From Entomomonas sp. E2T0 (GTDB taxonomy: Bacteria; Pseudomonadota; Gammaproteobacteria; Pseudomonadales; Pseudomonadaceae): a stretch of DNA of 64,000 bases. This document shows, one piece after another, positions 56,359 through 64,000 of this stretch. Position 1 is the first letter of the stretch; each line of letters starts with the position of its first letter. Both the position numbers and the translations under genes were made by a program. The stretch is from contig NZ_CP094972.1 of the NCBI RefSeq assembly GCF_025985425.1, positions 1,550,001 to 1,614,000 on the forward strand, in the 5' to 3' direction. Under the pieces are notes generated by a model. The model was not told where the DNA came from and did no database searches. It saw only the letters and a program-made list of their open reading frames with translations.

Positions 56359-57746
56359 TGGCACTCTCTATCTACAATACACTCAGCAAAACTAAACAGC
56401 CTTTTAAGCCATTAAAAGATAACCAAGTGCGCATGTATGTATGTGGCATGACAGTCTATGACTACTGCCATATCGGTCATGCGCGAGTAATGGTAGCTTT
56501 TGATGTGGTAACTCGTTGGTTACGTCATCTAGGCTATGATGTTACCTATGTACGCAATATCACCGATATTGACGATAAAATTATCAACCGTGCTAATGAA
56601 AATGGCGAACCTTTTACAGCGTTAACCGCACGTATGATTGGCGCCATGCACCAAGACGAAGCCAAACTCAGTGTATTACCACCCGATATTGAGCCACGTG
56701 CTACCGACTATATTGATGGTATGCATAAAATGATAGGCAATCTAGTAGAAAAAGATTACGCCTATGCTGCCAACAATGGTGATGTTTATTACCGTGTGGG
56801 TAAATTTAAAGACTACGGCAAACTCTCGCGCAAAAAAGTAGAAGATTTACGCAGTGGTGCAAGGGTAGAAGTAGATGAAGCCAAACAAGACCCTGTCGAC
56901 TTTGTACTATGGAAAGGCGCTAAAGCAGGTGAACCAAGTTGGGCATCTCCTTGGGGAGAAGGTCGACCAGGCTGGCATATTGAATGTTCCGTAATGTCTA
57001 CCTGCTGTCTAGGCGAAACTTTTGATATTCATGGTGGTGGCCCTGATCTAGTATTCCCTCACCATGAAAATGAAATCGCCCAAAGTGAAGCCGCTACAGG
57101 TAAAACCTATGCTGAAACTTGGATGCATGCAGGGGCAGTGCGTGTAGATGGCGAGAAAATGTCTAAATCACTAGGCAACTTCTTTACCATTCGCGAAGTA
57201 TTGGAAAAATATCCTGCGGAAGTAGTGCGCTATCTGCTAGTAGCTAGCCATTATCGTAGTCCAATTAACTATTCAGAAGATAACCTAAAAGAAGCCCGCG
57301 GTGCATTAGAACGTTTCTATTTAGCATTAAAAGGTTTACCAGAAGCACAACCAGCTGGCGGTGAAACCTATATAGAACGTTTTACCAATGCCATGAATGA
57401 CGACTTTAATACCCCAGAAGCCTGTTCAGTACTATTTGATATGGTGCGCGAAATTAACCGCTTAAAAGATAATGATCTACAAGCGGCTACTGGCCTAGCC
57501 GCCCAACTAAAACAACTAGCTAGTCTATTAGGTATATTACAGTTATCAGCCGATGACTTCTTACAAGGTGCAACAGCTAATACCGATGTGGATGTCGCTA
57601 AAATTGAAGCACTTATCAATGCTCGCTTAGAAGCTCGTGCCAATAAAAACTGGGCAGAGTCCGACCGCATTCGTGATGAACTTACTGCTATGGGCGTAAT
57701 TATCGAAGATGGTAAAAGTGGCACTACTTGGCGAATGGGGAGCTAG
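56358..57746 (+). CDS. cysS: Cysteinyl-tRNA synthetase
   Basis: I choose the ATG at 56358 ([16 protein letters not shown]), the usual family start, overlapping the glnS stop. The 462 residues contain the zinc Cys in [12 protein letters not shown] near 28, HIGHAR near 37, the second zinc Cys/His set ([10 protein letters not shown] near 209; [10 protein letters not shown] near 234) and KMSKSLGN near 266, plus the C-terminal helical anticodon-binding DALR domain. Confidence 0.97.
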   Translation: MALSIYNTLSKTKQPFKPLKDNQVRMYVCGMTVYDYCHIGHARVMVAFDVVTRWLRHLGYDVTYVRNITDIDDKIINRANENGEPFTALTARMIGAMHQDEAKLSVLPPDIEPRATDYIDGMHKMIGNLVEKDYAYAANNGDVYYRVGKFKDYGKLSRKKVEDLRSGARVEVDEAKQDPVDFVLWKGAKAGEPSWASPWGEGRPGWHIECSVMSTCCLGETFDIHGGGPDLVFPHHENEIAQSEAATGKTYAETWMHAGAVRVDGEKMSKSLGNFFTIREVLEKYPAEVVRYLLVASHYRSPINYSEDNLKEARGALERFYLALKGLPEAQPAGGETYIERFTNAMNDDFNTPEACSVLFDMVREINRLKDNDLQAATGLAAQLKQLASLLGILQLSADDFLQGATANTDVDVAKIEALINARLEARANKNWAESDRIRDELTAMGVIIEDGKSGTTWRMGS

Positions 57747-57786
57747 TATCTTTATTTATTTTTAATGTCATTAGTAAAAGGAAAAA

Positions 57787-59208
57787 ATGATGATAATAAA
57801 AAGTCGAGAAATTGAAATTCCAGAAGATGACCCTTTCGCTAATGATGTTTTAGAAAGAAAAGAAAGTGCAGAAATATTAACAGAGTTTGTTACCTCATCT
57901 GAAGAGCCAATGGTGATATGTATTGATGCACCTTGGGGAATGGGAAAAACAACTTTTCTAAAAATATGGAAGCAGCATTTAAAGAATGAAGGTATTCCTA
58001 CTTTATATTTTAATGCATGGGAGAGTGATTTTTCTGATGATGCTTTAGTATGTTTAATTGGTGAGATCAGTGCTTCAATTAATGAAATATCTAAAGATGG
58101 TAATGAATCAAAAGCAAAAGAATACTTTGATAAGGCTAAAAAATTAGGTAGTGCATTATTGAAACGTAGTATTCCTGTATTAGCAAAAATGGGAACTATG
58201 GGAGCTTTAGATCTTGATCAGGTAACTGAGGCTACATTATCTGATTTTGCTGAGTCACTGGCTAAGGAACAAATAGAACATTATGAAAAGTCTAAGCAAG
58301 GATTATTAGCTTTCAGGGAAACATTATCAAACTTTGCAAGTAGCATTACTAGTGAGAATGATCAAAAGCCTTTAGTTTTTATTATTGACGAATTAGATAG
58401 ATGCCGTCCTAACTTTGCTATAGAAATTTTAGAGAAAGCAAAACACTTTTTTAATGTTGAGAATATTATTTTTGTTTTAGGGGTAGACAAAGAGCAGTTA
58501 GGTTCATCAATAAAGGCTATTTATGGTGATAGTTTGAATGTAAATGGTTATTTAAGACGTTTTATTGATTTTGATTACTTACTTCCTCAACCTGCAAAAG
58601 GGAAATTTATAGAAATTTTATTAAAGAAATATAGTATTCATGATTTATTAGAACAAAGAGAAAATGATATAAAAGCATCAGGGAGAGAAGTATTAAACTA
58701 TACCGATGATTTGAAAGATATCCAGCGTATATTTACTGAGATGCCAGAAGAGTATGATTTAACACTAAGAGAACAAATACATTGTATTTCATTATTTAAT
58801 ATAGCGTTAAAGTTTACTCCTGAAAATGAAAGTATATATTCTTTATTTGTTTGTTCTCTTATAGTTTTAAAGATAAAAGAACCAGAAAAATATAAAAAAC
58901 TTATAGCAGGAAAAATAAAAAAATTAAGCCAATTATGGGCTAATGATGTAATTGGAAATGCTATGAGTACTAGTTATTACGGAATAGTATTAAATATACT
59001 TGTAGCTTGTGTTATGTTTAATAAGATTACTGAAGAAGATTTTAAAAAAGATATTCATAGAAGAATACATGATGACCCTAATCCATCAGGTTATTATCGA
59101 GATAGAATGTGGGGGCTAATAAGAAAATACAATATTGAATCTAAGGGAGTAAAATTTTTGGAAGCTATGTCAAGAAGAATGGAAATAGTAAATCGTTTTA
59201 GTAACTGA
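57787..59208 (+). CDS. KAP-family P-loop NTPase
   Basis: The 473 residues have the KAP layout: FANDVLERKESAE near 18, Walker A APWGMGKTTF (about 49-58), FNAWESDF near 76, a helical insertion, Walker B VFIIDELDRCRPNFA (about 197-211) and VLGVDKEQLGSSI near 230. The C-terminal third is helical, without clear membrane segments. KAP NTPases are often linked to phage exclusion (PifA type) or mobile DNA, but no partner gene is next to it. It is markedly more AT-rich than cysS just before it, which suggests separate acquisition. AAAAGG precedes the ATG; an in-frame second Met follows directly. Confidence 0.85.
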   Translation: MMIIKSREIEIPEDDPFANDVLERKESAEILTEFVTSSEEPMVICIDAPWGMGKTTFLKIWKQHLKNEGIPTLYFNAWESDFSDDALVCLIGEISASINEISKDGNESKAKEYFDKAKKLGSALLKRSIPVLAKMGTMGALDLDQVTEATLSDFAESLAKEQIEHYEKSKQGLLAFRETLSNFASSITSENDQKPLVFIIDELDRCRPNFAIEILEKAKHFFNVENIIFVLGVDKEQLGSSIKAIYGDSLNVNGYLRRFIDFDYLLPQPAKGKFIEILLKKYSIHDLLEQRENDIKASGREVLNYTDDLKDIQRIFTEMPEEYDLTLREQIHCISLFNIALKFTPENESIYSLFVCSLIVLKIKEPEKYKKLIAGKIKKLSQLWANDVIGNAMSTSYYGIVLNILVACVMFNKITEEDFKKDIHRRIHDDPNPSGYYRDRMWGLIRKYNIESKGVKFLEAMSRRMEIVNRFSN

Positions 59209-59225
59209 AAATATGTTTTAAAGAA

Positions 59226-59249
59226 GGCTAGCGTTGCTAGCCTTTTTTT
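59226..59249. terminator. Terminator between KAP gene and first small paralog
   Basis: GGCTAGC, GTT loop, GCTAGCC, then seven T residues on the plus strand. Two related hairpins (GGCTAG...CTAGCC) recur at 60010 and 60914. Confidence 0.9.
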
Positions 59250-59538
59250 ATTTCTCTTTTCTTAGTTCCATAGCGATAGGTTCTAGGGATTCTAGGAGAG
59301 TAGTGGCGTCGTTTAGGAGTAGGGTGGATACGGAGGCGATGGCGGTTATGGTATTTTCTTGGGTTTTTAGCTCATAGAGATTTTCTAGTAGGTTGATTAC
59401 CGCGTGTATCCTAGCGGTGGCGCATTCGTAGATGGTGTCTAGTGAGGCGTTAGCGTTGTAATAGAGGACGCTTTCGCTATTGCTTTGAGATGTAGCATTT
59501 AGGGCGATAAAGTAGGGTTGGTTATTTTTGTTGCTCAT
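59248..59538 (-). CDS. DUF3077/DUF6124-like small protein, copy 1
   Basis: This helical protein has 96 residues. The shared core (ESVLYYNANASLDTIYECA, then NLLENLYELK and ASVSTLLLNDATTLLESL) has the pattern of the small DUF3077/DUF6124 proteins of Pseudomonas, which have no known function. ACAGGAG lies nine bases before the ATG. It is a tandem paralog of the gene at 60033-60326, and both sit behind a long structured leader RNA. Family naming is tentative. Confidence 0.75.
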   Translation of the reverse strand: MSNKNNQPYFIALNATSQSNSESVLYYNANASLDTIYECATARIHAVINLLENLYELKTQENTITAIASVSTLLLNDATTLLESLEPIAMELRKEK

Positions 59539-59565
59539 CGGTTTTGCTCCTGTATCCTTGTTTTA

Positions 59566-59591
59566 GCCTCCCTTTTTATTGTTAGGGAGGC
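59566..59591 (-). promoter_or_regulatory. Leader hairpin with a buried Shine-Dalgarno-like run, copy 1
   Basis: On the minus strand GCCTCCCT and AGGGAGGC pair around a ten-base AT loop, hiding an AGGGAGG. In copy 2 (about 60356-60382) GCTTCC pairs with GGAGGC, hiding AAGGAGG. The real start codon has its own AGGAG further on, so the role of the hidden run is unclear. Confidence 0.5.
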
Positions 59592-59800
59592 GGAACTGTG
59601 CACAGGTTGGCGGACCGACCACAAGACAAATCGGCATTTCCCGAAGGAAATCCCGTGCACAGCCCGCCATAAAAAATATATGCGAACTGATACAGTGAGC
59701 TAGATAACCTAGTCACTTTGTCTTGTGAAATGGGCCGCCAAGCCCATACTATAGATTTTGCTATAGCCTTTTTAGTTTAGCCTTACCCTATAAGGCTAGC
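59584..59800 (-). ncRNA. Structured leader RNA, copy 1
   Basis: This lies in the 5' leader of the minus-strand small gene. Helices on the minus strand: an ATTTCC/GGAAAT hairpin with a cUUCGg loop (59636-59651); an 11-base long-range helix between 59717-59727 and 59620-59630; an eight-base helix between 59655-59662 and 59596-59603; a TGGGC/GCCCA hairpin (about 59731-59746) whose loop TTGGCGG can pair with CCGCCAA near 59608; and a CTATAG hairpin (about 59750-59766). All recur in copy 2 with changed but complementary bases. I do not recognise a named RNA class. Confidence 0.75.
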
Positions 59801-60009
59801 AAGTGATTTTAGTTATTTATTTTATAGTTAGGCAGGTAGTTTTGTTTTTATCTATTTACGTTTCTTGGTCGTCATAGGGATAATTTCCCCTAAATGTAGA
59901 TATGTATTAAATTCGATTTGCTGATTTTAAAGATGAAATAAGGTAACTATTTACTTTATTTCAAGCATTAAGAAATATTGAATAAGGGGAGTTTTTAATA
60001 AGGTTTGAA

Positions 60010-60031
60010 AGGGCTAGTATTACTAGCCTTT
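60010..60031 (-). terminator. Hairpin after the second small paralog
   Basis: GGCTAGTATTACTAGCC forms a seven-base stem just past the stop at 60033. On the minus strand only a short T run follows, so termination may be weak. Confidence 0.55.
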
Positions 60032-60032
60032 A

Positions 60033-60326
60033 TCATTTTTCTTTTCTTAGCTGTACGGCCACAGGGTCTAATTCTTCTAGTAGAGTGGCTGCTTCGTTTA
60101 AAAGTAAGGTTGAAATAGAGCAAATGGCAATAATGGTATTTGTAGGGGCTGCCTTAAATTCGTAGAGATTCTCTAATAGATCCGTTACAGTTTTTAGTCT
60201 ACCAATGGCGCATTCGTATATAGCATCTAGAGAAGCATTAGCATTGTAATAGAGAACGCTTTCGCCATTGCTTTGTAAGTTTGAATTTAAGGTTACAAAG
60301 TGTGGTGGTGATTTTTTGTAGCTCAT
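60033..60326 (-). CDS. DUF3077/DUF6124-like small protein, copy 2
   Basis: The 97 residues are clearly homologous to the protein at 59248-59538: ESVLYYNANASLD is identical, LLENLYE and STLLLN are shared, and both end in LRKEK. The two differ most in the first 20 residues and around residue 60. ACAGGAG precedes the ATG. It is preceded by its own copy of the leader RNA, so gene plus leader was duplicated as a unit. Confidence 0.75.
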   Translation of the reverse strand: MSYKKSPPHFVTLNSNLQSNGESVLYYNANASLDAIYECAIGRLKTVTDLLENLYEFKAAPTNTIIAICSISTLLLNEAATLLEELDPVAVQLRKEK

Positions 60327-60374
60327 CGGTTTAACTCCTGTATCTTTATTGGGCCTCCTTACAAATTAATAGTT

Positions 60375-60600
60375 TGGAAGCGAAACTGCGCACAGGTTGG
60401 CGGACCGATCATGCTAAAAATCGACACATCCCGAAGGATGTCCCGTACACAGCCCGCTATAAAGTACAGGCAGAAAGAAATACCTGCCGCCTGATTAGCC
60501 AGTAGCTGAGCTGTTTAGCATGAAATGAGCCGCCAAGCCCATACTATAGATTTTGCTATAGCCTTTTTAGTTTAGCCTTACCCTATAGGGCTAGCAAGTT
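60375..60600 (-). ncRNA. Structured leader RNA, copy 2
   Basis: This has the same architecture as copy 1. The cUUCGg hairpin stem is ACATCC/GGATGT (60426-60441) against ATTTCC/GGAAAT in copy 1. The long-range helix (60514-60522 with 60410-60418) is CATGCTAAA/TTTAGCATG, against an unrelated 11-base pair in copy 1. The eight-base helix (60445-60452 with 60386-60393) keeps pairing on the minus strand only, through two G-U pairs; on the plus strand these would be A-C mismatches. About 60 bases at the 5' end (60535-60597) are nearly identical between copies. Confidence 0.75.
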
Positions 60601-60605
60601 ATTTT

Positions 60606-61110
60606 TTTTTGTGACTATGGTGGTTGGTTTTCCTAAGTATATAAATTTATTAGTAATAAATTTAAACATGAGTTTTTATACTGGATAGTATGAGTTATTT
60701 AAGCTTTATGTAATTATAATCGTCAGTTTAGTATTACACGAGACCAACATAAGTAAATGTTCACTATTTATTACTATTAGTGATGAAATAGAGTATCCAT
60801 TAATCTTGGTTATGCATATTGAAAGTTTGGGACAGTAAATATACAAATCATAAAGTTTCTAAGAACAATAATTTATAAAAATTAAAATAAGAATCATAAG
60901 TATGGCAAAAGAAGGCTAGTTATCTAGCCTTTCTTAATTGGGTTTTTAAAAAGAAAGGGTGGTAGAGCTGTTATAGCTTGGTTGCCCAATTACTCTCAAA
61001 ATTGTTACGCCTTAAGGTGTACAATACATAGTCCACCATTAATATAACAATAAAAAGTAGCTAAGTTTTACCCTAGATAGTTGGTTTGTTGCTATTTAGG
61101 GAGAAAAATA
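60606..61110. other. 505-base gap
   Basis: No gene is supported. A hairpin GGCTAG-TTAT-CTAGCC (60914-60929), of the same type as those after the two small paralogs, may end the minus-strand transcript from 61111 or mark a lost third copy. An imperfect palindrome TTGTTACGCCTTAAGGTGTACAA lies near 61001-61023. Confidence 0.45.
60912..60933 (-). terminator. Third GGCTAG-type hairpin
   Basis: AAGGCTAG, TTAT loop, CTAGCCTT, with short T runs on both sides. It is 178 bases past the next upstream minus-strand stop. Confidence 0.5.
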
Positions 61111-61902
61111 TTAACTACCTAGTTTGCCATAAGAATAGTAGTCACTAAATAAGAAGATAACTGTTTTATCTTTGTATTGATAAGGGTAGAACAGTTTATA
61201 GGAGCTGTTTTTATGCTCGTAGCGAATGTCTTTGGTTTGTCCTTTAAATACATTATCAAAATATTCACGTTGTGGTTTAGTGGTTTTAAATAGGTAATCT
61301 ATTTTAGTTAATTGTTTGTTCTCATCATAGTAACGATCACCAAAGCTGAGGTAGACAGGTGAGTTTTCATCCAGTTGGTCTTTTACAATAACTATTAGGT
61401 GTGGTAGTTGGCTATCTGTTTGAGATAGAACTCTTAAGGTTTGTTTGGTTGAGTTAATCCAGCTTTCTGCAAAAGAATAATCCGCTATTTGTTGTATATA
61501 TTGTGGGTAGTTTTCTAATACGGAGTGAGCTGAGTTAATCAGTACTTCTTTTCTTTTATAGATAGATAGTTGGTGAGCGCAAACCAATAGGCCGAATATC
61601 AAGGGGAAAGATACCATTAATATAATCAGCCATTTTTTTAGATTTTTTTCTGGGTACTGTTGGTCGGTATTATGTTTTTCCGCAATACGGGTTAGATTAA
61701 ACATAATGTTTATCATTAATGCTCCAGCCATTAGGGTAATGATACCAAATATGCTTAGCAGGAATGTTTCAGTCATTCGTTGGCGGAAGATTTTTAGATC
61801 AAATACAGTGACGCTAGTAAATATAAAAACCCAATAGATAAGACAGATAATGGCAATAATGCCAATAAAATTACTAAGTTTGACAATGTTCTTAGGGTTC
61901 AT
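61111..61902 (-). CDS. Two-helix membrane protein of unknown function
   Basis: With the ATG at 61902 (MNPKNIVKLSNFIG, after GGAAAAG) the protein has 263 residues; a TTG at 61986 overlapping the previous stop would add 28. Membrane helices are at about 12-34 and 45-70, with a third near 90-110. The C-terminal 150 residues are soluble, with SFAESWINSTKQTL and an aromatic, Lys-rich end (YKLFYPYQYKDKTVIFLFSDYY). No family is recognised. It is in one transcript with the small Cys-rich gene upstream. Confidence 0.65.
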   Translation of the reverse strand: MNPKNIVKLSNFIGIIAIICLIYWVFIFTSVTVFDLKIFRQRMTETFLLSIFGIITLMAGALMINIMFNLTRIAEKHNTDQQYPEKNLKKWLIILMVSFPLIFGLLVCAHQLSIYKRKEVLINSAHSVLENYPQYIQQIADYSFAESWINSTKQTLRVLSQTDSQLPHLIVIVKDQLDENSPVYLSFGDRYYDENKQLTKIDYLFKTTKPQREYFDNVFKGQTKDIRYEHKNSSYKLFYPYQYKDKTVIFLFSDYYSYGKLGS

Positions 61903-61975
61903 AGGTGCTTTTCCATAATAATGTAGTAATTTACTGTCAGTATTGTAATTGAATAAGGTTAAGTTAAGCTTAATA

Positions 61976-62272
61976 TCAGTTATCAATTTTGGTGGTTTTA
62001 TTTATAAAGTAATCATGAGGTAAGCCATCCCTTTCTAAAGCAGGTTCACAAGGTTCGTACCAATCAGCATCACCATTATTGTTGATTCGTATACAATTAC
62101 CAAACTCACATCCACAACTTTTTTGCTCTATTAGTTTGAGTTCAGTCATAGCCTCTTCTAGGTTGTTGTGTAAACCTTGCGTATAGTAATCATTTGGTTC
62201 TAGAAAAAAATAACAATATTTTTTAGGGCAAAGGGTAGATGGTGGTATAACTGTTGGATTCCATTTTTTCAT
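61976..62272 (-). CDS. Small Cys-rich hypothetical protein
   Basis: The 98 residues carry six Cys (STLCPKKYCYF, QKSCGCEFGNC, YEPCEPA), which suggests metal binding or disulfides, but there is no signal peptide. Pattern and length fit none of the families I know. It is first in a two-gene unit with the membrane protein at 61111-61902. Confidence 0.6.
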   Translation of the reverse strand: MKKWNPTVIPPSTLCPKKYCYFFLEPNDYYTQGLHNNLEEAMTELKLIEQKSCGCEFGNCIRINNNGDADWYEPCEPALERDGLPHDYFINKTTKIDN

Positions 62273-62326
62273 TGTTATGTGAAGTAAGTATTTAAATACT
62301 ATTTAGAGAGATTGTCTTTTAGCTGT

Positions 62327-62363
62327 AACTAAAGCGTTATGCAAAATTGCTAACGCTTTAGTT
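62327..62363 (-). terminator. Hairpin downstream of the esterase gene
   Basis: AACTAAAGCGTT and AACGCTTTAGTT form a perfect 12-base stem around a 13-base loop, eight bases after the esterase stop. A T run is lacking, but the stem itself ends in TTTAGTT. Confidence 0.6.
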
Positions 62364-62370
62364 GAAGGTG

Positions 62371-63033
62371 TTATTTAACTAGTTTGTCATGTAGCCATTT
62401 GGCTATATCTGATATTTCATCATTACAAACTTCGTGCATCATTGGGTAGTCGTGCCATGAAGCGCTAATACCTTTATTTTTTAAGAAGTCATAGGCGGCT
62501 TTGCCTAGGCTAATATCAACTACATTATCTTGTGTGCCGTGTAGGTGTAGTGAGGGAATAGTTTGTTTACCTTCTGCCAAGGTTGTTTCAGCAGTAAAGG
62601 TAGGGGCATAAGTGGAAAGCGCCATTACTCCACCTACATTTTCAGGGTAGGCAATATAAGCTGTATGCATTACTACGGCACCACCTTGGGAGAAACCTGC
62701 AAGGATAATACGATTTAGTGCTATACCTTGTTTACGTTGTGCCTCAATCAGTTCTATAACGCTTTGCGCTGATTCTTCTAATTCGGTTAGGTTAATTTCT
62801 CTTGGGATGGTTAGGTTGATAATGTCATACCATGAGGGCATGGACATTCCCATGTTTAAGCTGACAGGTCTGCTAGGGGCTTGTGGCAATATAAAACGGG
62901 TATTACGCAGTAGTTGTTGTTGGAGTATTTGTGCTACTGGTTGAAAATCATATTTATTGGCACCTAAGCCGTGTAGCCAAATAATAGCTGAATCTACAGG
63001 AGCAGGTGGATCGAGAATCAAAGGTTCTAGCAT
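62371..63033 (-). CDS. Carboxylesterase/acyl-protein thioesterase-like hydrolase
   Basis: The 220 residues have the alpha/beta hydrolase fold of the phospholipase/carboxylesterase family: oxyanion loop IIWLHGLGANKYDF near 18-31, the conserved MPSWYDI near 84, nucleophile elbow LAGFSQGGAV (Ser near 114), Asp in HGTQDNVVD near 168 and His in MMHEV near 199. Length is that of bacterial EstB/YpfH-type enzymes. Natural substrate unknown. Confidence 0.93.
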   Translation of the reverse strand: MLEPLILDPPAPVDSAIIWLHGLGANKYDFQPVAQILQQQLLRNTRFILPQAPSRPVSLNMGMSMPSWYDIINLTIPREINLTELEESAQSVIELIEAQRKQGIALNRIILAGFSQGGAVVMHTAYIAYPENVGGVMALSTYAPTFTAETTLAEGKQTIPSLHLHGTQDNVVDISLGKAAYDFLKNKGISASWHDYPMMHEVCNDEISDIAKWLHDKLVK

Positions 63034-63220
63034 AGTTATGGTTCCAATTTATTAGCGTTCAATAATATTTAGCCTATCATATTCTTGTTGACGATGAATA
63101 TAAAGTTGATGTTATAGACTAATGTAGAGAGGATGTTAAATCGAATGAACTTTATAATGGTAAACATATCTAAAGTAATGTATTTAGATTAAGTATATTT
63201 TTATAAAAGGGGTATTACAT

Positions 63221-63442
63221 ATGAAATTGAAAGCATTAGCTGCTTTATTATTAGTTGGAAGTTTAGGTGTTTTAGCAGGTTGTTCAACACCATCTGTTAT
63301 TACATTGAAAGATGGTCGTCAAATTCAAACAACTGACAAACCAAAATTAGATGCTGATGCAGGTTTCTATAGATTCCAACAGTTAGATGGTAAAGACACC
63401 ACTATTAATAAAGATGATGTGTTAACTATCAAAGAATTATAA
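63221..63442 (+). CDS. YgdI/YgdR family lipoprotein
   Basis: The 73 residues have a lipoprotein signal (LAALLLVGSLGVLAGC, lipobox LAGC) and the small SH3-like DUF903 domain: VITLKDGRQIQTTDKPKLD, FYRFQQLDGKDTTINKDDV. These short lipoproteins are common in Gammaproteobacteria and have no settled role. AAAGGGG precedes the ATG. Start-proximal codons suggest good expression. Confidence 0.93.
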   Translation: MKLKALAALLLVGSLGVLAGCSTPSVITLKDGRQIQTTDKPKLDADAGFYRFQQLDGKDTTINKDDVLTIKEL

Positions 63443-63456
63443 GTTCCAATATTAAG

Positions 63457-63488
63457 CCACACAGGTACTTTGTGTATTTGTGTGGTTT
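63457..63488 (+). terminator. Terminator of the YgdI/YgdR gene
   Basis: CCACACA pairs with TGTGTGG around a loop containing TACTTTG, followed by TTTTATTTTT. Confidence 0.88.
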
Positions 63489-63662
63489 TATTTTTCCCTT
63501 CTTTATAGATCAGTTTATATAGTTAAAATTGTTACTTTATGTATATAAAAACTGACTTCTCTCTATAAAACTTCTAATTATTATAAAGTTTAATTGTACC
63601 TGTATTTATTAATAAGTTAAATTATTACATCTTTTGCTAACAATAAGTGCATGGGAGTCTAT

Positions 63663-64000
63663 GTGATAAAAAAAATCCTAATTGCTAATAGGGGAGAAAT
63701 CGCTGTACGGATTATCAGAGCCTGTGCCGAAATGGGCATTCGTTCGGTAGCTGTTTATAGTGAGGCTGATCGTCATGCATTACATGTTAAACGTGCTGAT
63801 GAGGCTTATAATATTGGTGAAGAACCTTTAGAGGGTTATCTCAATCCCCAAAAATTAGTTGATCTTGCAGTAGAAGCTGGTTGTGATGCATTACACCCTG
63901 GATATGGTTTTTTATCAGAAAATCCAGAGTTGGCTAGATGCTGTGAGGCAAAGGGAATTCGTTTTATTGGTCCTTCGCCTGAGGTTATTCAGCTCATGGG
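63663..64000 (+). CDS. pycA: Biotin carboxylase subunit (pyruvate carboxylase subunit A type), 5' part
   Basis: The first 112 codons are present and the gene runs off the window. From the GTG at 63663 it reads [20 protein letters not shown], then [18 protein letters not shown] and [14 protein letters not shown], the N-terminal domain of biotin carboxylase. The wording [14 protein letters not shown] fits the stand-alone subunit of two-subunit pyruvate carboxylase in Pseudomonas better than AccC. GGGAG lies five bases before the GTG. The subunit B gene should follow outside the window. Confidence 0.88.
   Translation, partial: MIKKILIANRGEIAVRIIRACAEMGIRSVAVYSEADRHALHVKRADEAYNIGEEPLEGYLNPQKLVDLAVEAGCDALHPGYGFLSENPELARCCEAKGIRFIGPSPEVIQLM

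Noticed and set aside
59584..60600. The repeated structured region being an RNA of the plus strand
   Set aside because: The cUUCGg loop and the G-U-preserving changes in two helices exist only on the minus strand. One terminal pair argues the other way but is outweighed.
61001..61023. Imperfect palindrome around CCTTAAGG as an operator
   Set aside because: It is single, far from any start codon and could be chance.
1..64000. CRISPR arrays, rRNA genes or intact tRNA genes
   Set aside because: I looked for regularly spaced direct repeats and conserved RNA motifs and found none apart from the permuted tRNA-like RNA and the tRNA-Ser end.

Overview
The window comes from an AT-rich gammaproteobacterium whose gene content is like Pseudomonas but whose base composition is far lower in GC. 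The gene order cysM-rlmD-relA, a YciK-type reductase, a DUF2897 gene, the start of a pyruvate-carboxylase-type biotin carboxylase, and two DUF3077/DUF6124-like small proteins all point to Pseudomonadaceae. Low GC with this content fits an insect-gut lineage such as Entomomonas; that placement is inference and was not tested by a search.

Layout. Bases 1-8774 hold a type VI secretion cargo module: VgrG, a DUF4123 adaptor, a 1218-residue VasX/BTH_I2691-like membrane effector, a small lipoprotein and a putative membrane immunity protein. Bases 8775-10214 are a decayed IS21-family element. A P4-type integrase follows (10422-11621), and then a short copy of a tRNA-Ser 3' end (11792-11805), which I read as the right attachment site of an island extending left out of the window. 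Bases 12680-14134 form an RNA-repair locus: a sigma-54 promoter, a circularly permuted tRNA-like RNA of YrlA (bacterial Y RNA) type, and rtcB.

From 14182 to 37586 most genes are on the minus strand. They include proVWX (glycine betaine uptake), a DJ-1/PfpI protein, an yhhJ-rbbA-yhiI ABC exporter, ftrABCD-type iron uptake with a Fur box, ackA-pta, slyD, and a transporter and a reductase. Bases 37696-41681 carry repeat proteins (Sel1, YwqK/MORN) and a ferritin-like protein. Bases 41774-46340 are relA, rlmD and cysM, and an autotransporter follows. Bases 49557-57746 are mostly housekeeping: dnaX-ybaB-recR, a D-2-hydroxyacid dehydrogenase, folX, glnS and cysS. The last part (57787-64000) has a KAP P-loop NTPase, two tandem small genes each behind a large structured leader RNA, two membrane or cysteine-rich unknowns, an esterase, a YgdI/YgdR lipoprotein and the first 112 codons of a biotin carboxylase.

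The most unusual items are these: (1) the YrlA-like RNA ahead of rtcB under a sigma-54 promoter, with no Ro60 gene nearby; (2) the pair of about 230-nt leader RNAs at 59580-59800 and 60375-60600, whose helices differ in sequence yet stay complementary; (3) an orphan copy of the effector's last 13 codons directly in front of the putative immunity gene; (4) A8 and A9 runs in dnaX placed so that slippage in either direction gives a short gamma-like product.
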